The position numbers and the translations under genes are program-made. A stretch of DNA of 64,000 nucleotides from Bacilli bacterium (GTDB lineage: Bacteria; Bacillota_I; Bacilli_A; RF39; UBA660), in NCBI GenBank assembly GCA_017472015.1, contig JAFURC010000016.1, positions 1 to 64,000 of the forward strand, in the 5' to 3' direction. Positions 16,483 through 26,200 of this stretch are shown here, piece after piece. How positions within the stretch are numbered: the stretch's first letter is position 1; each line of letters opens with the position of its first letter. The notes under the pieces were generated by a model. It was not told the origin of the DNA, did no database searches, and saw nothing but the letters and a program-made list of their open reading frames with translations.

Positions 16483-17328
16483 TTACCACCTCTTTTTATT
16501 TTTAAATTCTTCGATAAAATTTTGATAATTCATATATCTTGATAACAAAATTTGTTTTTTATTAACGGCTTCTTTAACTTTACATTCATCTTCTTTTAGA
16601 TGCATACAATCATGATACATACAAGGATATTTTTTAAATTCAATGAAAGCATCCCGAACATCATTTTCTTCATAATTTAAAAATGATAAAGCTGAAAATC
16701 CTGGTGTATCTAAAACATTTATATTACCTATTTTTATTATTTCAACATGTCTTGTTGTATGTCGTCCACGTCCAAGTGCAAGAGATACTTCTCCAGTTTT
16801 TAAGTTTAAATCACTAAATAGTTTGTTTAATAAAGTACTTTTCCCCGATCCGGTTTGACCAATAAAAACCGTAGTATTATTTTCTAAAATATTTTTAATT
16901 TTATTAATCTCATGATTATAAACCACTATATAACCAAGTTCTTGGTAATAATCAAGAGTTTCTTTATACTGAAGAAAATCCAGATCACTAATCAAATCTC
17001 TTTTAGTTAAACAAATAACTGGTTTTATCTTATTAATTTCCAGTTGAACTAATAATTTATCAAGTAAATTCGTACTAAAATCAGGATTTTTAAAACTTGT
17101 TATAACAAATGCCATAGTAATATTACTAACATTTGGTCTTATAATCATATTATCTCTTGGAAGAATTTCTTCAATTACTCCTTTTTCTTTAGAAACTAAG
17201 ACAAAGTCCCCAACAAGGGGAAGTGTTTTTAAATTTTTAAGTTTCCCGCGTTGTTTACAAATAATTGTTTCATTTCCTAAATCAACATAGAAATTTTCAC
17301 TGATAACTTTAACAACTTGTCCTTTCAT
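16483..17328 (-). CDS. rsgA: Ribosome small-subunit GTPase RsgA
   Basis: A circularly permuted GTPase that assists late 30S maturation. An N-terminal OB fold (KGQVVKVISENFYVDLG) is followed by the G4 motif CLTKRDL, the P-loop GQTGSGKSTLLNKL, the G3 motif DTPGFSAL, and the C-terminal zinc knuckle (CMYHDCMHLKEDECKV). The ATG at 17328 is preferred (281 residues): AGGAG lies 4 bases before it and 8 bp separate it from the prkC stop. A longer reading frame to 17385 would overlap the kinase gene. Confidence 0.95.
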   Translation of the reverse strand: MKGQVVKVISENFYVDLGNETIICKQRGKLKNLKTLPLVGDFVLVSKEKGVIEEILPRDNMIIRPNVSNITMAFVITSFKNPDFSTNLLDKLLVQLEINKIKPVICLTKRDLISDLDFLQYKETLDYYQELGYIVVYNHEINKIKNILENNTTVFIGQTGSGKSTLLNKLFSDLNLKTGEVSLALGRGRHTTRHVEIIKIGNINVLDTPGFSALSFLNYEENDVRDAFIEFKKYPCMYHDCMHLKEDECKVKEAVNKKQILLSRYMNYQNFIEEFKNKKRW

Positions 17329-17335
17329 ATAACTC

Positions 17336-19090
17336 CTATTCATTATCTTGATTTGTATCTTCTTCAAATTCTTCAGTATTTTCATTTTCTGGATCGACTA
17401 TTTCAGTTTCATTATATTTAACAGCATAAACGATTTTTAAATTAGCACCCTTAACAATCGTCGTTCCGGCTGCTCTACTTTGACTGATAATAACATTTTC
17501 TTCAAATTCTTCGGTTTCTTTTGGGACAAATTCAACTACTACTCCATATTCATCACAAAAATTTTGAATTTCTTCAATAGTCCATTCTTCGTCAACAAAG
17601 TTTGGATACTCATCAACTACATTTGGAATATAAAGAATAATTTTCGATCCTTTAGATACTTTCTCTCCAACTTCAAGAGATTGTTTAATTATTTCTTGTT
17701 TATCATATTCTTTATCATCCTCAGGTTCCATTTTTTCTATCACAACATTTAAATTATATTGACTTGTTAAAATAGTTTTAACTTCAATATAATTTCTGCC
17801 AACATAATTTTCTATTTCATAAATTGTATCTCCAAGTGATTCATAAAGAGTAATTGGAGTTCCTTTTTTAACTTTTCTTCCAATCGCCGGAGAGGTTTTA
17901 ACAACAAGTCCAGCATCAATATCTTCATCACTTATTTGTTCTATTTCAATCTTAACTTCAAACCCTTTCTCTTTTAAGGTTTCTTCAGCTTTTTGAATCG
18001 TCATTCCACTAACATTTGGAATCACAACATCAGGAACTTCCGTTAATTTGGGATAAACAACAAAAATACCAACTAATACTAAGACTATAAACAAAAATAT
18101 TAATGATAAAATCCAAATCCAAGTATTATTTCCTTCATCTTCTAAAATATTTTCTTCTTCAATTTTCTCTTCTTCTTTAGGTGGATCTAGAATAACTGGT
18201 TTTTTATTTTCACTTTCAGTATCATGTTCAGGATACAAGAATTCATATTTTTTTTCATTTAATCTTTCTTCATTTAAACAAGAAAGTAAATCATCATGCA
18301 TCATTGTTGCTGTTTCATAACGATTTTTAGGATTTTTAGCTGTCGCTTTTAAAATAATATTTTCAACACTTTGAGGAATTGATTCATTAATACTTCTTAC
18401 ACTTGGAATATCATTTTTCATATGTTTAAGTGCTATTTCAACAGCATTATCACCTTTAAAAGGAAGTTTACTAGTCAAAAGTTCATAGAATAAAATCCCC
18501 ATTGAATAAATATCACTTTTAATTGTTGCTCCTTTACCACTTGCTTGTTCAGGAGGTAAATAATGGACACTTCCCATAATGGCATTTGTTTGGGTTAATT
18601 GGGTACTATTAAGAGCCATTGCAATACCAAAATCAGTTATTTTAATTTCTCCATTTTCTTTAATTAATATATTTTGAGGTTTTAAATCACGATGAATTAT
18701 ATAAGAATCATGGGCTTCTTTAATACCATCTGTAATTTGTAACATGATATCAATAGCTTCTGATAAAGATAAATTTCCACGTTTTTTAATTAATTGTTTC
18801 AAAGTCATCCCTTCAACATACTCCATGACAATATAATAAGTTCCATGATCTTCTCCAACATCATACATTTCAACTATATTTGGATGAGATAAACTAGATG
18901 CTGACAACGCTTCTCTTTGAAAACGACGAACAAATTTCTCATCACCGGCTAAGTCACCTCTTAAAACTTTTATAGCCACATTTCTATCTAAAATAATATC
19001 TTTAGCAAGATAAACATTTGCCATCCCACCTTCACCGATACTACGAATTATTTCATAACGATCATTTATTTTTTGACCTTTAGTTATCAT
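17336..19090 (-). CDS. prkC: PASTA-domain Ser/Thr protein kinase (PrkC/PknB type)
   Basis: A membrane kinase that senses cell-wall fragments. The kinase domain (about 1-270) has GEGGMANVYLA, the catalytic loop IIHRDLKPQNIL, ITDFGIAMA and GSVHYLPPEQASG. It is followed by an acidic linker, one transmembrane helix (about 325-347) and three extracellular PASTA repeats (the first includes VPNVSGMTIQKAEETLKE-like residues), then an acidic tail. 584 residues is somewhat shorter than B. subtilis PrkC. The start overlaps the prpC stop by 4 bp, so kinase and phosphatase are translationally coupled. Confidence 0.95.
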   Translation of the reverse strand: MITKGQKINDRYEIIRSIGEGGMANVYLAKDIILDRNVAIKVLRGDLAGDEKFVRRFQREALSASSLSHPNIVEMYDVGEDHGTYYIVMEYVEGMTLKQLIKKRGNLSLSEAIDIMLQITDGIKEAHDSYIIHRDLKPQNILIKENGEIKITDFGIAMALNSTQLTQTNAIMGSVHYLPPEQASGKGATIKSDIYSMGILFYELLTSKLPFKGDNAVEIALKHMKNDIPSVRSINESIPQSVENIILKATAKNPKNRYETATMMHDDLLSCLNEERLNEKKYEFLYPEHDTESENKKPVILDPPKEEEKIEEENILEDEGNNTWIWILSLIFLFIVLVLVGIFVVYPKLTEVPDVVIPNVSGMTIQKAEETLKEKGFEVKIEIEQISDEDIDAGLVVKTSPAIGRKVKKGTPITLYESLGDTIYEIENYVGRNYIEVKTILTSQYNLNVVIEKMEPEDDKEYDKQEIIKQSLEVGEKVSKGSKIILYIPNVVDEYPNFVDEEWTIEEIQNFCDEYGVVVEFVPKETEEFEENVIISQSRAAGTTIVKGANLKIVYAVKYNETEIVDPENENTEEFEEDTNQDNE

Positions 19091-19830
19091 TTTCCACCTT
19101 CTTCTTCTTTTTCTAAATAGGCAACTGAAATATTATCAATTCCCCCTAAATTATTAGCCTTTTGAATTAATCCAACTATTTTTTCTTCTATTTCATCTTG
19201 ACTATTTATTACATCTTCTATTTTACAGTCTTCAAGCATATTAGTCAAGCCATCACTGGCTAAAAGTACCCCTGAAATATTTGTATCGCAGTCAAAAACA
19301 TCTGCATCAACTGAAGGACTCGCACCAAGTGCTTTCATAAGCACATTCTTTCTTGGATGATCCCTGGCTTCATCTTCTGTGATCTCCCCTGCTTCAACTA
19401 ATAAATTAACAAGTGAATGATCAACTGTTACCTTATGAAGTTTATTATTCTTTACAACATAACCACTGGAATCTCCAATATTACCAAATAATAAATAATC
19501 TTTAGTATATAAAGCCAGAACTAAAGTCGTTCCCATACCAACACTTTCAGGATTAGTTTTTTCATATTCAAATATTTGATTATTAATACTTGTTACACTT
19601 TCATTTATCCAAATAATCGCACTTTCCTTATCTAAATTATAAAATGTTTCTTGAAAATGTTTACCAAGATAAGAAATCGCAATACTAGATGCAATTTCTC
19701 CAGCTCTATGTCCTCCCATCCCATCAGCAACAGCAAGCAAATATTCATCATTCACATTTTTTAAAATAATAACACTATCTTCATTATGAGATCTCACTTT
19801 TCCAACATCAGTTAAATAAAAACTTTTCAT
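19087..19830 (-). CDS. prpC: PP2C-family protein phosphatase PrpC/Stp
   Basis: Dephosphorylates PrkC and its targets. PPM metal-binding motifs are present: VRSHNEDS, AVADGMGGHRAGEIAS, GNIGDSSGYV and ASDGLTNML. HPRKNVLMKALG is typical of the bacterial Stp group. At 247 residues it is a complete catalytic domain without extras. It overlaps rlmN by 4 bp upstream and prkC by 4 bp downstream. Confidence 0.95.
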   Translation of the reverse strand: MKSFYLTDVGKVRSHNEDSVIILKNVNDEYLLAVADGMGGHRAGEIASSIAISYLGKHFQETFYNLDKESAIIWINESVTSINNQIFEYEKTNPESVGMGTTLVLALYTKDYLLFGNIGDSSGYVVKNNKLHKVTVDHSLVNLLVEAGEITEDEARDHPRKNVLMKALGASPSVDADVFDCDTNISGVLLASDGLTNMLEDCKIEDVINSQDEIEEKIVGLIQKANNLGGIDNISVAYLEKEEEGGK

Positions 19831-20852
19831 GCTAAATTCTCCTTAATTGTTTTTAACTGTCCACATGCAGCACTAATTTTTCCCCCAAATTCCCGTCTAA
19901 TCGTACAACTTATATTATTTTTCTTTAATATATCATAGAAAGTCATTATTCTTTCTTTACTACTTCTTTTATATTCTAAAGTATTTGTTTCATTGTATGG
20001 AATTAAATTAACATAACAGTTAATTCCCTTTAATAATCTACTAAGTTCTAAAGCTAATTCTTGGGTATCATTAACCCCACTTAACATGATATATTCAAAA
20101 GTTACCCGACGATTTGTTTTTTCTAAATAAAATTTAATTGATTCCATTAATTTTTCAATATTATAAACCTTATTAATTGGCATTAATTTACTTCTAAGCT
20201 CATTATTTGGAGCATGCAAGCTAATTGCCAAATTTACTTGATACGGAAATTCACTAAACTCATATATCTTAGGCACAATTCCACAAGTTGAAACCGTTAT
20301 ATGCCGACTTCCTAAATTAATTCCCATATTACTATTTACTATTTCAATAAAATCACAAATATTTTGATAATTATCAAAAGGTTCCCCTATTCCCATAATA
20401 ACTACATGACTAATACGAATATCAAGATCACTTTCAATTTTTAATATTTGTAACACCATCTCACCACTTTTAACATCCCGAATTTTTTTAATTTTTCCAG
20501 ACTCACAAAAAGAACAAGCCATATTACAACCAACTTCTGAAGAAATACACAAACTCTTCCCATAATCATGTTCCATTAAAACCGCTTCAATTGTATTCCC
20601 ATCAGATAACTTTAACAAATATTTATAAACTAACTCATCACTTTGTTTATTAACAATTTCTATATTATCAAAATAAAAATCTTTCTTTAACAACTCAATT
20701 ACTTCTTTTTTCATATTAGTAATCATATCAAAACTTTTTATTCTTTTTACATAAATCCAATCAAATAATTGTTTAGTTCGGTACTTCTTCTCACCAATAC
20801 TAATAAAATAATCATCAAGCCTTGAACTTGTCATACTATATATACTTTCCAT
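19827..20852 (-). CDS. rlmN: Dual-specificity 23S rRNA/tRNA adenine-C2 methyltransferase RlmN
   Basis: A radical-SAM enzyme that methylates A2503 of 23S rRNA and A37 of some tRNAs. The cluster motif is CNMACSFCESG, and the resolving Cys is in SAACGQLK at the C-terminus. GIGEPFDNY and SLHAPNNELR are family blocks. The start at 20852 (MESIYSM, 341 residues) has GGGTG a few bases upstream; an in-frame codon at 20864 is probably too close to the transcription start. First gene of the rlmN-prpC-prkC-rsgA-rpe run. Confidence 0.94.
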   Translation of the reverse strand: MESIYSMTSSRLDDYFISIGEKKYRTKQLFDWIYVKRIKSFDMITNMKKEVIELLKKDFYFDNIEIVNKQSDELVYKYLLKLSDGNTIEAVLMEHDYGKSLCISSEVGCNMACSFCESGKIKKIRDVKSGEMVLQILKIESDLDIRISHVVIMGIGEPFDNYQNICDFIEIVNSNMGINLGSRHITVSTCGIVPKIYEFSEFPYQVNLAISLHAPNNELRSKLMPINKVYNIEKLMESIKFYLEKTNRRVTFEYIMLSGVNDTQELALELSRLLKGINCYVNLIPYNETNTLEYKRSSKERIMTFYDILKKNNISCTIRREFGGKISAACGQLKTIKENLA

Positions 20853-20884
20853 ACAAACACCCATAGTAATTTTACCATAACGAT

Positions 20885-20937
20885 AAAAAAAAATATAGTT
20901 AAAATAGTTCTACTTAACAATTTTTGACTATATTTTT
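20885..20937 (-). terminator. Terminator of LRR surface gene B
   Basis: AAAAATATAGT (20937-20927) pairs perfectly with ACTATATTTTT (20899-20889), with a further AAAAT/ATTTT inside, then a long T run toward 20885. Confidence 0.85.
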
Positions 20938-20947
20938 ACTTTATTAA

Positions 20948-22819
20948 TTAATATTCACATTCTCCATCTGTTCCTATTATAGTTGTTTTATATCCTTCTT
21001 GATAATAAGGACTACTACCATATAACCAAGGAAAATATTTAATAGTTTTGATTTCTTCACATGTTTTACTTGTAAATGTTATACTTTCTAAATTAGGATT
21101 AGTATTTGATGATTTGTTAAAAACATTTAGCCCTATATTTTGAATGCCGCTTCCTATTGTTACTGTTTTTAATTGATTATTAGCAAAAGCACTCTGACCT
21201 ATCGTTGTTACACTATCTGGTATCACTACACTTGTTAATTTATTTCCATAGAAAGCATAATCTTCTATTACTGTTACACTATTTGGTATCACTACACTTG
21301 TTAATTGATTATTAAAAAAAGCACTCTGACCTATTGTTGTTACACTATTTGGTATCTCTACACTTGTTAATTTATTTCCATAGAAAGCATAATCTTCTAT
21401 TACTGTTACACTATTTGGTATCTCTACACTTGTTAATTGATTATCAGAAAAAGCACTCTGACCTATTGTTGTTACACTATCTGGTATCACTACACTTGTT
21501 AATTGATTATAAGAAAAAGCACTCTGACCTATTATTGTTACACTATTTGGTATCACTACACTTGTTAAGTTATTATCAGAAAAAGCATTAGAACCTATTG
21601 TTGTTATAGTGTTAGGGATAACTATATTTTCTACATCACTAAAAATCGGTTCATGTGTTTCATATTTTAACTTACCTTGCAAAACAGTGACATTAATATC
21701 ATTTATTTTTTCAGGAATTATTACATCCACACCACCTGTAGTTAAATTATATGAAGTTAAAGTTATGCTAGCATTATTTTTATCAATTGCATTAATATCT
21801 AATTCTTCACTTGTATCTGAGTTTATATATTTATCTACTATACCTTGATAATTTGATATTATCCCTTCATCTTGTAAATAATTATAATCGATTGATAAAC
21901 CTTGCGTGCTTAATTGATCAATAACAACATTAAAAGTCAGTCCCTGTAATGTTTCTCCATTGCACAAAGATTTAAATGATAAATATATTTCTTCATTTTC
22001 ATTTTTTACTTCATCCGGATCAGAACCTGCACTTTGTATTATATATGAAGCACAAATATCTAATTGTTCTTCTGTTAAATTACTGTTTAAATCATAGACT
22101 ACTTTATTAGTTTTTGTATAACTAACTCCTTCATATTCTATATCATATCCAAAACAACTTTCATCTGTTTCAATTGATTTTTCTTCCAAATCACCTTTAA
22201 CATTTACTTTAATACTTGCATATAATTTATTCCAATCTAAATTTGCATATTCTTCACTTGGATTGATATAGTAATCACATCCATCAGTTACTTCTCCACC
22301 ACAAATATTTAAATATTCAGCAATTCTTACATATAACCTATATGTTTTAGAATAATTACCATCATCTGATCCTATTGTATCTACCCAAATTCTTTTATTA
22401 GTTATATCACTATAAGTACGATCACTAAAGATTTCTGTTTCTAAATCTCCATTTACTTCCACTAATTTAAATTTTAATAATTGAGAATCTATTGGAATAG
22501 TTCTATTTAAATCGCTTCCCTCGTATTCTCCATTATCAAGAACTATTTCATAATAAATATTTTTTTTATTATAAGTATTTTTACCACTTACTTGAAATTC
22601 AAAATAATCAGTTTCCGGATATTCTTCGCTTGGCATTAAATTATTGATATTTATTGTTTTACTTGTTTCATTATAATACATATAAATATCTCCGGTTATT
22701 ACTTCTTGATTTTCAAATCCAGTTTGCTGATACACAAATACTGCATAGGAAACTCCAACGATTATCAACAAAATTGCTAATATTCCAATTACTAAAACTT
22801 TTACTTTTTCTTTTTTCAT
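20948..22819 (-). CDS. BspA-like leucine-rich-repeat surface protein (copy B)
   Basis: A 623-residue paralogue of the protein at 6632-8113. It has a Lys-rich N-terminus, a hydrophobic helix (about 8-27) and VFVYQQTGFENQEVITGDIYMYY-type beta segments (about 28-50). A conserved domain contains FEFQVSGKNTYNKKN and KTYRLYVRIAE, then a spacer domain (about 215-385). At least six 22-residue LRR_5 units follow (about 405-560; e.g. NQLTSVVIPNSVTTIGQSAF). A short tail with Cys residues ends CEY. No sorting signal is seen. Promoter 22869-22897 and terminator 20885-20937 make it monocistronic. The ribosome binding site is GTGAGG. Confidence 0.85.
   Translation of the reverse strand: MKKEKVKVLVIGILAILLIIVGVSYAVFVYQQTGFENQEVITGDIYMYYNETSKTININNLMPSEEYPETDYFEFQVSGKNTYNKKNIYYEIVLDNGEYEGSDLNRTIPIDSQLLKFKLVEVNGDLETEIFSDRTYSDITNKRIWVDTIGSDDGNYSKTYRLYVRIAEYLNICGGEVTDGCDYYINPSEEYANLDWNKLYASIKVNVKGDLEEKSIETDESCFGYDIEYEGVSYTKTNKVVYDLNSNLTEEQLDICASYIIQSAGSDPDEVKNENEEIYLSFKSLCNGETLQGLTFNVVIDQLSTQGLSIDYNYLQDEGIISNYQGIVDKYINSDTSEELDINAIDKNNASITLTSYNLTTGGVDVIIPEKINDINVTVLQGKLKYETHEPIFSDVENIVIPNTITTIGSNAFSDNNLTSVVIPNSVTIIGQSAFSYNQLTSVVIPDSVTTIGQSAFSDNQLTSVEIPNSVTVIEDYAFYGNKLTSVEIPNSVTTIGQSAFFNNQLTSVVIPNSVTVIEDYAFYGNKLTSVVIPDSVTTIGQSAFANNQLKTVTIGSGIQNIGLNVFNKSSNTNPNLESITFTSKTCEEIKTIKYFPWLYGSSPYYQEGYKTTIIGTDGECEY
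21190..21590. repeat. 66-bp tandem repeats with a 132-bp higher-order unit in LRR gene B
   Basis: The marker string ACTCTGACCTAT-like recurs at 21191, 21323, 21455 and 21521, giving 132-, 132- and 66-bp spacings. Units differ at few positions, indicating recent intragenic duplication. Each 66-bp unit encodes one 22-residue LRR. Confidence 0.85.
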
Positions 22820-22868
22820 TTTTTCCTCACTTTCTAAATTTTCAACATCGCCCCTTGATTATGATTTA

Positions 22869-22897
22869 ATTATATAATAGATTTTTACTATTTGCAA
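22869..22897 (-). promoter_or_regulatory. Promoter of LRR surface gene B
   Basis: TTGCAA (22892-22897), 17-bp spacer, TATAAT (22869-22874) on the minus strand; the same -35, spacing and -10 as LRR gene A. Confidence 0.8.
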
Positions 22898-23016
22898 CTC
22901 TTTCATTTTAAATTAAAAAGATGCAAAAAAGTATAGTAAAACTAATATTAAGATTGCTACATTTTTTGTATCTAAATTTATTTAATAATATTATTAATTT
23001 AGTTAGAAATTGGAAA

Positions 23017-23053
23017 TTTATACCCCCCCCATAGTTGACTCTGAGTTAACTTT
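23017..23053. repeat. 37-bp identical repeat, copy B (G8 tract plus 19-bp dyad)
   Basis: Identical to 8298-8334. The dyad lies at 23033-23051 and eight G (as C on the plus strand) at 23023-23030. The rest of the 359-bp gap 22820-23178 holds the LRR promoter, tiny ORF B and its putative promoter. Confidence 0.85.
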
Positions 23054-23107
23054 TTGATTTGAAAAATTTGAAAAAAATTTAGTTTTTTTAGAAATTATTT
23101 TTACCAT
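23018..23107 (-). CDS. Tiny ORF B: 29-residue peptide ending KVNSESTMGGV
   Basis: ATG at 23107, TAA at 23020-23018, with AAAGGTTGTGA as ribosome binding site. The N-terminal half (MVKIISKKTKFF...) is basic and differs from that of tiny ORF A, including in length by three codons. The 11 C-terminal residues are identical. It lies about 200 bp upstream of LRR gene B, in the same position and orientation as tiny ORF A relative to LRR gene A. No match to a known peptide family comes to mind. Confidence 0.65.
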   Translation of the reverse strand: MVKIISKKTKFFSNFSNQKVNSESTMGGV

Positions 23108-23139
23108 ATTTTCACAACCTTTCTAGTTTTACTAAAATA

Positions 23140-23168
23140 ATTTAATCATATTTTGTTAATTTAATCAA
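23140..23168 (-). promoter_or_regulatory. Putative promoter of tiny ORF B
   Basis: TTGATT (23163-23168), 17-bp spacer, TTAAAT (23140-23145) on the minus strand. The -10 is poor, but the -35 string CTTGATTAAAT is identical to that at tiny ORF A. It overlaps the region just after the smc stop codon. Confidence 0.4.
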
Positions 23169-23178
23169 GTAGAATTTA

Positions 23179-26106
23179 TTAATTATCTTCTAACTTTACA
23201 CTTACAAGCTTGGATACACCTGATTCTTGCATAGTAATTCCATATAAAGTTTTAGCATATTCCATGGTTCTTTTTTTATGAGTGATAAGCAAGAACTGCG
23301 TTTTATCTTGATAATTATTTAAATACTCTCCAAAGTTATCAACATTTGCTTCATCAAGTGCTGCTTCCACCTCATCAAACACGCAAAATGGAACACTTCT
23401 AATATTTAAAATAGCAAATAATAAACTAATAGCTGTAAGAGTCTTTTCCCCTCCTGACATTAAAGAAATAGTTTTTAATTTCTTACCAGGAGGTGATGCA
23501 ATTATTTCAACTCCTGTTTCTAGTAAATTATTTGGATCTGTTAGTTTTAAACTAGCATCTCCTCCTTTAAACATTTCTTTAAATACTTTTTTAAACTCAA
23601 TTTGAAGTTTTTCAAAAGTAGTTTTAAAATCATCTTGCATTACATCATCCATCTCTTCTATTATTGAGTAAAGCATCTCTTTAGCATGTAATAAATCATC
23701 TCTTTCACTTGTTAAATAAGTATATCTTTCATTTACATTTTCATATTCTTTGATACTATCAATATTAACCATACCAATACTCTTTAATTTAACTTTTAAA
23801 TCACTTACTAAACTTCTTGCTTCATCTTTATCTATTTCAAGAACATATTCATTTTTAGCTCTTTCATAGGTTAAACTATAATCATTATTTAATATATTTA
23901 AATTATTATCTAAAGATGTATCTAGTTTACTTAATAATATATTTAAATTATTAAGTTCTTTTTCTTCTTTTTGTAAAGCACTTTGATTAACTTTATTAAT
24001 ACCTTCTTTTTCTAAAATATTTGTTTGTAATAGATCTTTTTCTTTAATTAAATTATTTAAATCTTTTTCTAACATACTAACTTCTAAAGATTTATCATAG
24101 TATAATTTATCTAATTTACTAATTTCATCAGTTGTATCACTATTATCGAGAGTTTTTAATTCTAAAACTATGTCTTCTAATTTTTTATTAATATCTAAAA
24201 CTTTATTATTTAAAACTTTTAAATTATCAATTAAACTAATTAAATTAGTTCTTTCATGATAGATATTATTATCTATTGAAGTAATTTCACTTTCTAAATT
24301 ATTTATTTCTTTTAAACTATTTTCTAAGATATTTTTATTTAAATTTAATTTAAGTTCTAATTCATTTAATTCATTTTTAACACCTGATAAATTCTTAGTA
24401 AATTCAGCCGATCCTCCAGTTATACTACCACCTACATGAATAATATCCCCGTCTAGTGTCATGACACGATATTTGTTTTTAATTAATTTACTAAGTCTGT
24501 TGGCATTATCTAAATTATTAGTTACAATAATATTACCAAATTGATTTAAAATGATATCTTTATATATATCACGATAAGTAATAAAATCACTTAAAACTCC
24601 TAAATAACTAGATTCATTTTCTAATATTTTTTTAGTTTCAAAATCTATATATTTTCCTTTAATAACATCAAGTGGTAAGAAAGTTACTCTACCTAAATGA
24701 TTACTTTTTAAAAACTCAATTGCTAAGTTAGCACTTGCTCCAGTATCAACTATTAAGAAATTCTTATTAGATAATGTAGCTACATCCAAACACTTTTGAT
24801 ATTTATTATCGGTTTTAACTAAATTAATTAAAGCATCATGAATACCAGATAATCTTGGATTATCAATTACTTTTTTGACATTACTATTTAAATAAACATT
24901 ATCACTTATATTACTTTTTAATATTTCTATTTTATTTAGTAAATTCAAGTTTTCTTTATCTTTATAATTATATTCTTTTAAAGTATTTTCTTTTTTGGTT
25001 TTTAAAGTATTTAAACTATCAATTAAATTATTTAAATTATTTTCTATTTTTTCTTTAGTTAAAGTTAATTCATGAAGTTCTTTTTTACTAAGTTCTAAAG
25101 TACTTTCAAGTTTTAATTTCTCTTCTTTTAAATAACTAATATTTTCATGGATTTTAATATCATTTGCTTCATATTTACTACGTTCTTTTAAAAGAATACG
25201 CCTACTATTTAATTCTTCTTTTTCCCGTGATTTAATAATTAAATCATTGTTTAACTTTTGAATTTCTTTTTCAATATTAATTTGACTCAATTTAAGTTCA
25301 TCTATTTCTGGATCATTTAATTTAGTATTTAACTTAAGAATAGTTTCATTTAAAGTTTTAATCTTTTCTTTCGTATCTTGATAAGTTAAATTCATATCAC
25401 TTATTTCACGAGCTAATAAAGCAACTTCAATTTTTTCTAATTGACTCTTATATTCTAAATAACTCTTAGCTTTTTCACTTTGTTTTTTTAAAGGAATAAC
25501 TCTTTCTTCAACTTCCGTTATAATATCATTTACGCGTTCTAAATTTAAATTCGTTTTATCAAGTTTCTTAAACGCTTCTTCTCTTCTTTTTTTATATTTT
25601 AAAATACCGGCGGCTTCTTCAATTACAAGTCGTCTTTCATATGGAGATGTTGATAAAATCTTCGATATTTCTCCTTGACCTATTATATTAAAAGAGTCCC
25701 TCCCTATACTACTATCTAAAAATAAATCAACAATATCTTTTAAACGACATTTATCTCCATTTAAAAAGTATTCATTTTCACCCGTTTTATATAACCTTCT
25801 TTTAACAGATACATTTTGATAAGGAATATTTAAATAGTTGTCCGTATTATCAAATGTTAAAGAGACACTCGCAACATGCATAGGACTTCTATTTTTTGAT
25901 CCTCCAAATATAACATCACTCATTAAGTTATCGCCCCGAAGTGATTTAACTGATTGTTCACCAAGAACAAACCGAATAGCATCAACTACATTACTTTTAC
26001 CACTTCCATTAGGCCCAACAATACAAGTTATTTTATTATCTAAATTTATATTTAATTTATCAGCAAATGATTTAAATCCTGATACTTCTATTTCTTTTAA
26101 ATACAT
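23179..26106 (-). CDS. smc: Chromosome segregation ATPase SMC with short coiled-coil arms
   Basis: The condensin core that organises and segregates the chromosome. The N-terminal head has Walker [15 protein letters not shown] and [11 protein letters not shown]. The hinge (about 400-590) includes [12 protein letters not shown] and GGSITGG. The C-terminal head has the signature [18 protein letters not shown] and Walker [18 protein letters not shown]. All catalytic motifs are intact. Total length is 975 residues against about 1,180 in B. subtilis; the loss falls about equally in the two coiled-coil arms. No rnc or ftsY is adjacent. Confidence 0.95.
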   Translation of the reverse strand: MYLKEIEVSGFKSFADKLNINLDNKITCIVGPNGSGKSNVVDAIRFVLGEQSVKSLRGDNLMSDVIFGGSKNRSPMHVASVSLTFDNTDNYLNIPYQNVSVKRRLYKTGENEYFLNGDKCRLKDIVDLFLDSSIGRDSFNIIGQGEISKILSTSPYERRLVIEEAAGILKYKKRREEAFKKLDKTNLNLERVNDIITEVEERVIPLKKQSEKAKSYLEYKSQLEKIEVALLAREISDMNLTYQDTKEKIKTLNETILKLNTKLNDPEIDELKLSQINIEKEIQKLNNDLIIKSREKEELNSRRILLKERSKYEANDIKIHENISYLKEEKLKLESTLELSKKELHELTLTKEKIENNLNNLIDSLNTLKTKKENTLKEYNYKDKENLNLLNKIEILKSNISDNVYLNSNVKKVIDNPRLSGIHDALINLVKTDNKYQKCLDVATLSNKNFLIVDTGASANLAIEFLKSNHLGRVTFLPLDVIKGKYIDFETKKILENESSYLGVLSDFITYRDIYKDIILNQFGNIIVTNNLDNANRLSKLIKNKYRVMTLDGDIIHVGGSITGGSAEFTKNLSGVKNELNELELKLNLNKNILENSLKEINNLESEITSIDNNIYHERTNLISLIDNLKVLNNKVLDINKKLEDIVLELKTLDNSDTTDEISKLDKLYYDKSLEVSMLEKDLNNLIKEKDLLQTNILEKEGINKVNQSALQKEEKELNNLNILLSKLDTSLDNNLNILNNDYSLTYERAKNEYVLEIDKDEARSLVSDLKVKLKSIGMVNIDSIKEYENVNERYTYLTSERDDLLHAKEMLYSIIEEMDDVMQDDFKTTFEKLQIEFKKVFKEMFKGGDASLKLTDPNNLLETGVEIIASPPGKKLKTISLMSGGEKTLTAISLLFAILNIRSVPFCVFDEVEAALDEANVDNFGEYLNNYQDKTQFLLITHKKRTMEYAKTLYGITMQESGVSKLVSVKLEDN

Positions 26107-26126
26107 ATATTACCACTCTCTATTTA

Positions 26127-26154
26127 AGTATAACAAAAGAAAAAGAATTTGCAA
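26127..26154 (-). promoter_or_regulatory. Promoter of smc
   Basis: TTGCAA (26149-26154), 16-bp spacer, TATACT (26127-26132) on the minus strand; GAGAGTGGT precedes the start codon. Confidence 0.65.
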
Positions 26155-26200
26155 AGTGAATTTGAAATTCTTTTAATTATTTTATATTTAAGATATAAGC

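Noticed and set aside
21334-21848. Plus-strand ORFs of about 80 residues over LRR gene B, one with repeated HYLVSLHLL units
   Set aside because: They are antisense shadows of the tandem LRR coding repeats; no ribosome binding site or promoter in that direction.
23179-26106. smc as a frameshifted or truncated gene
   Set aside because: Both heads, the hinge and all ATPase motifs are in one open frame and the loss is balanced between the arms, so it reads as a natural short form.
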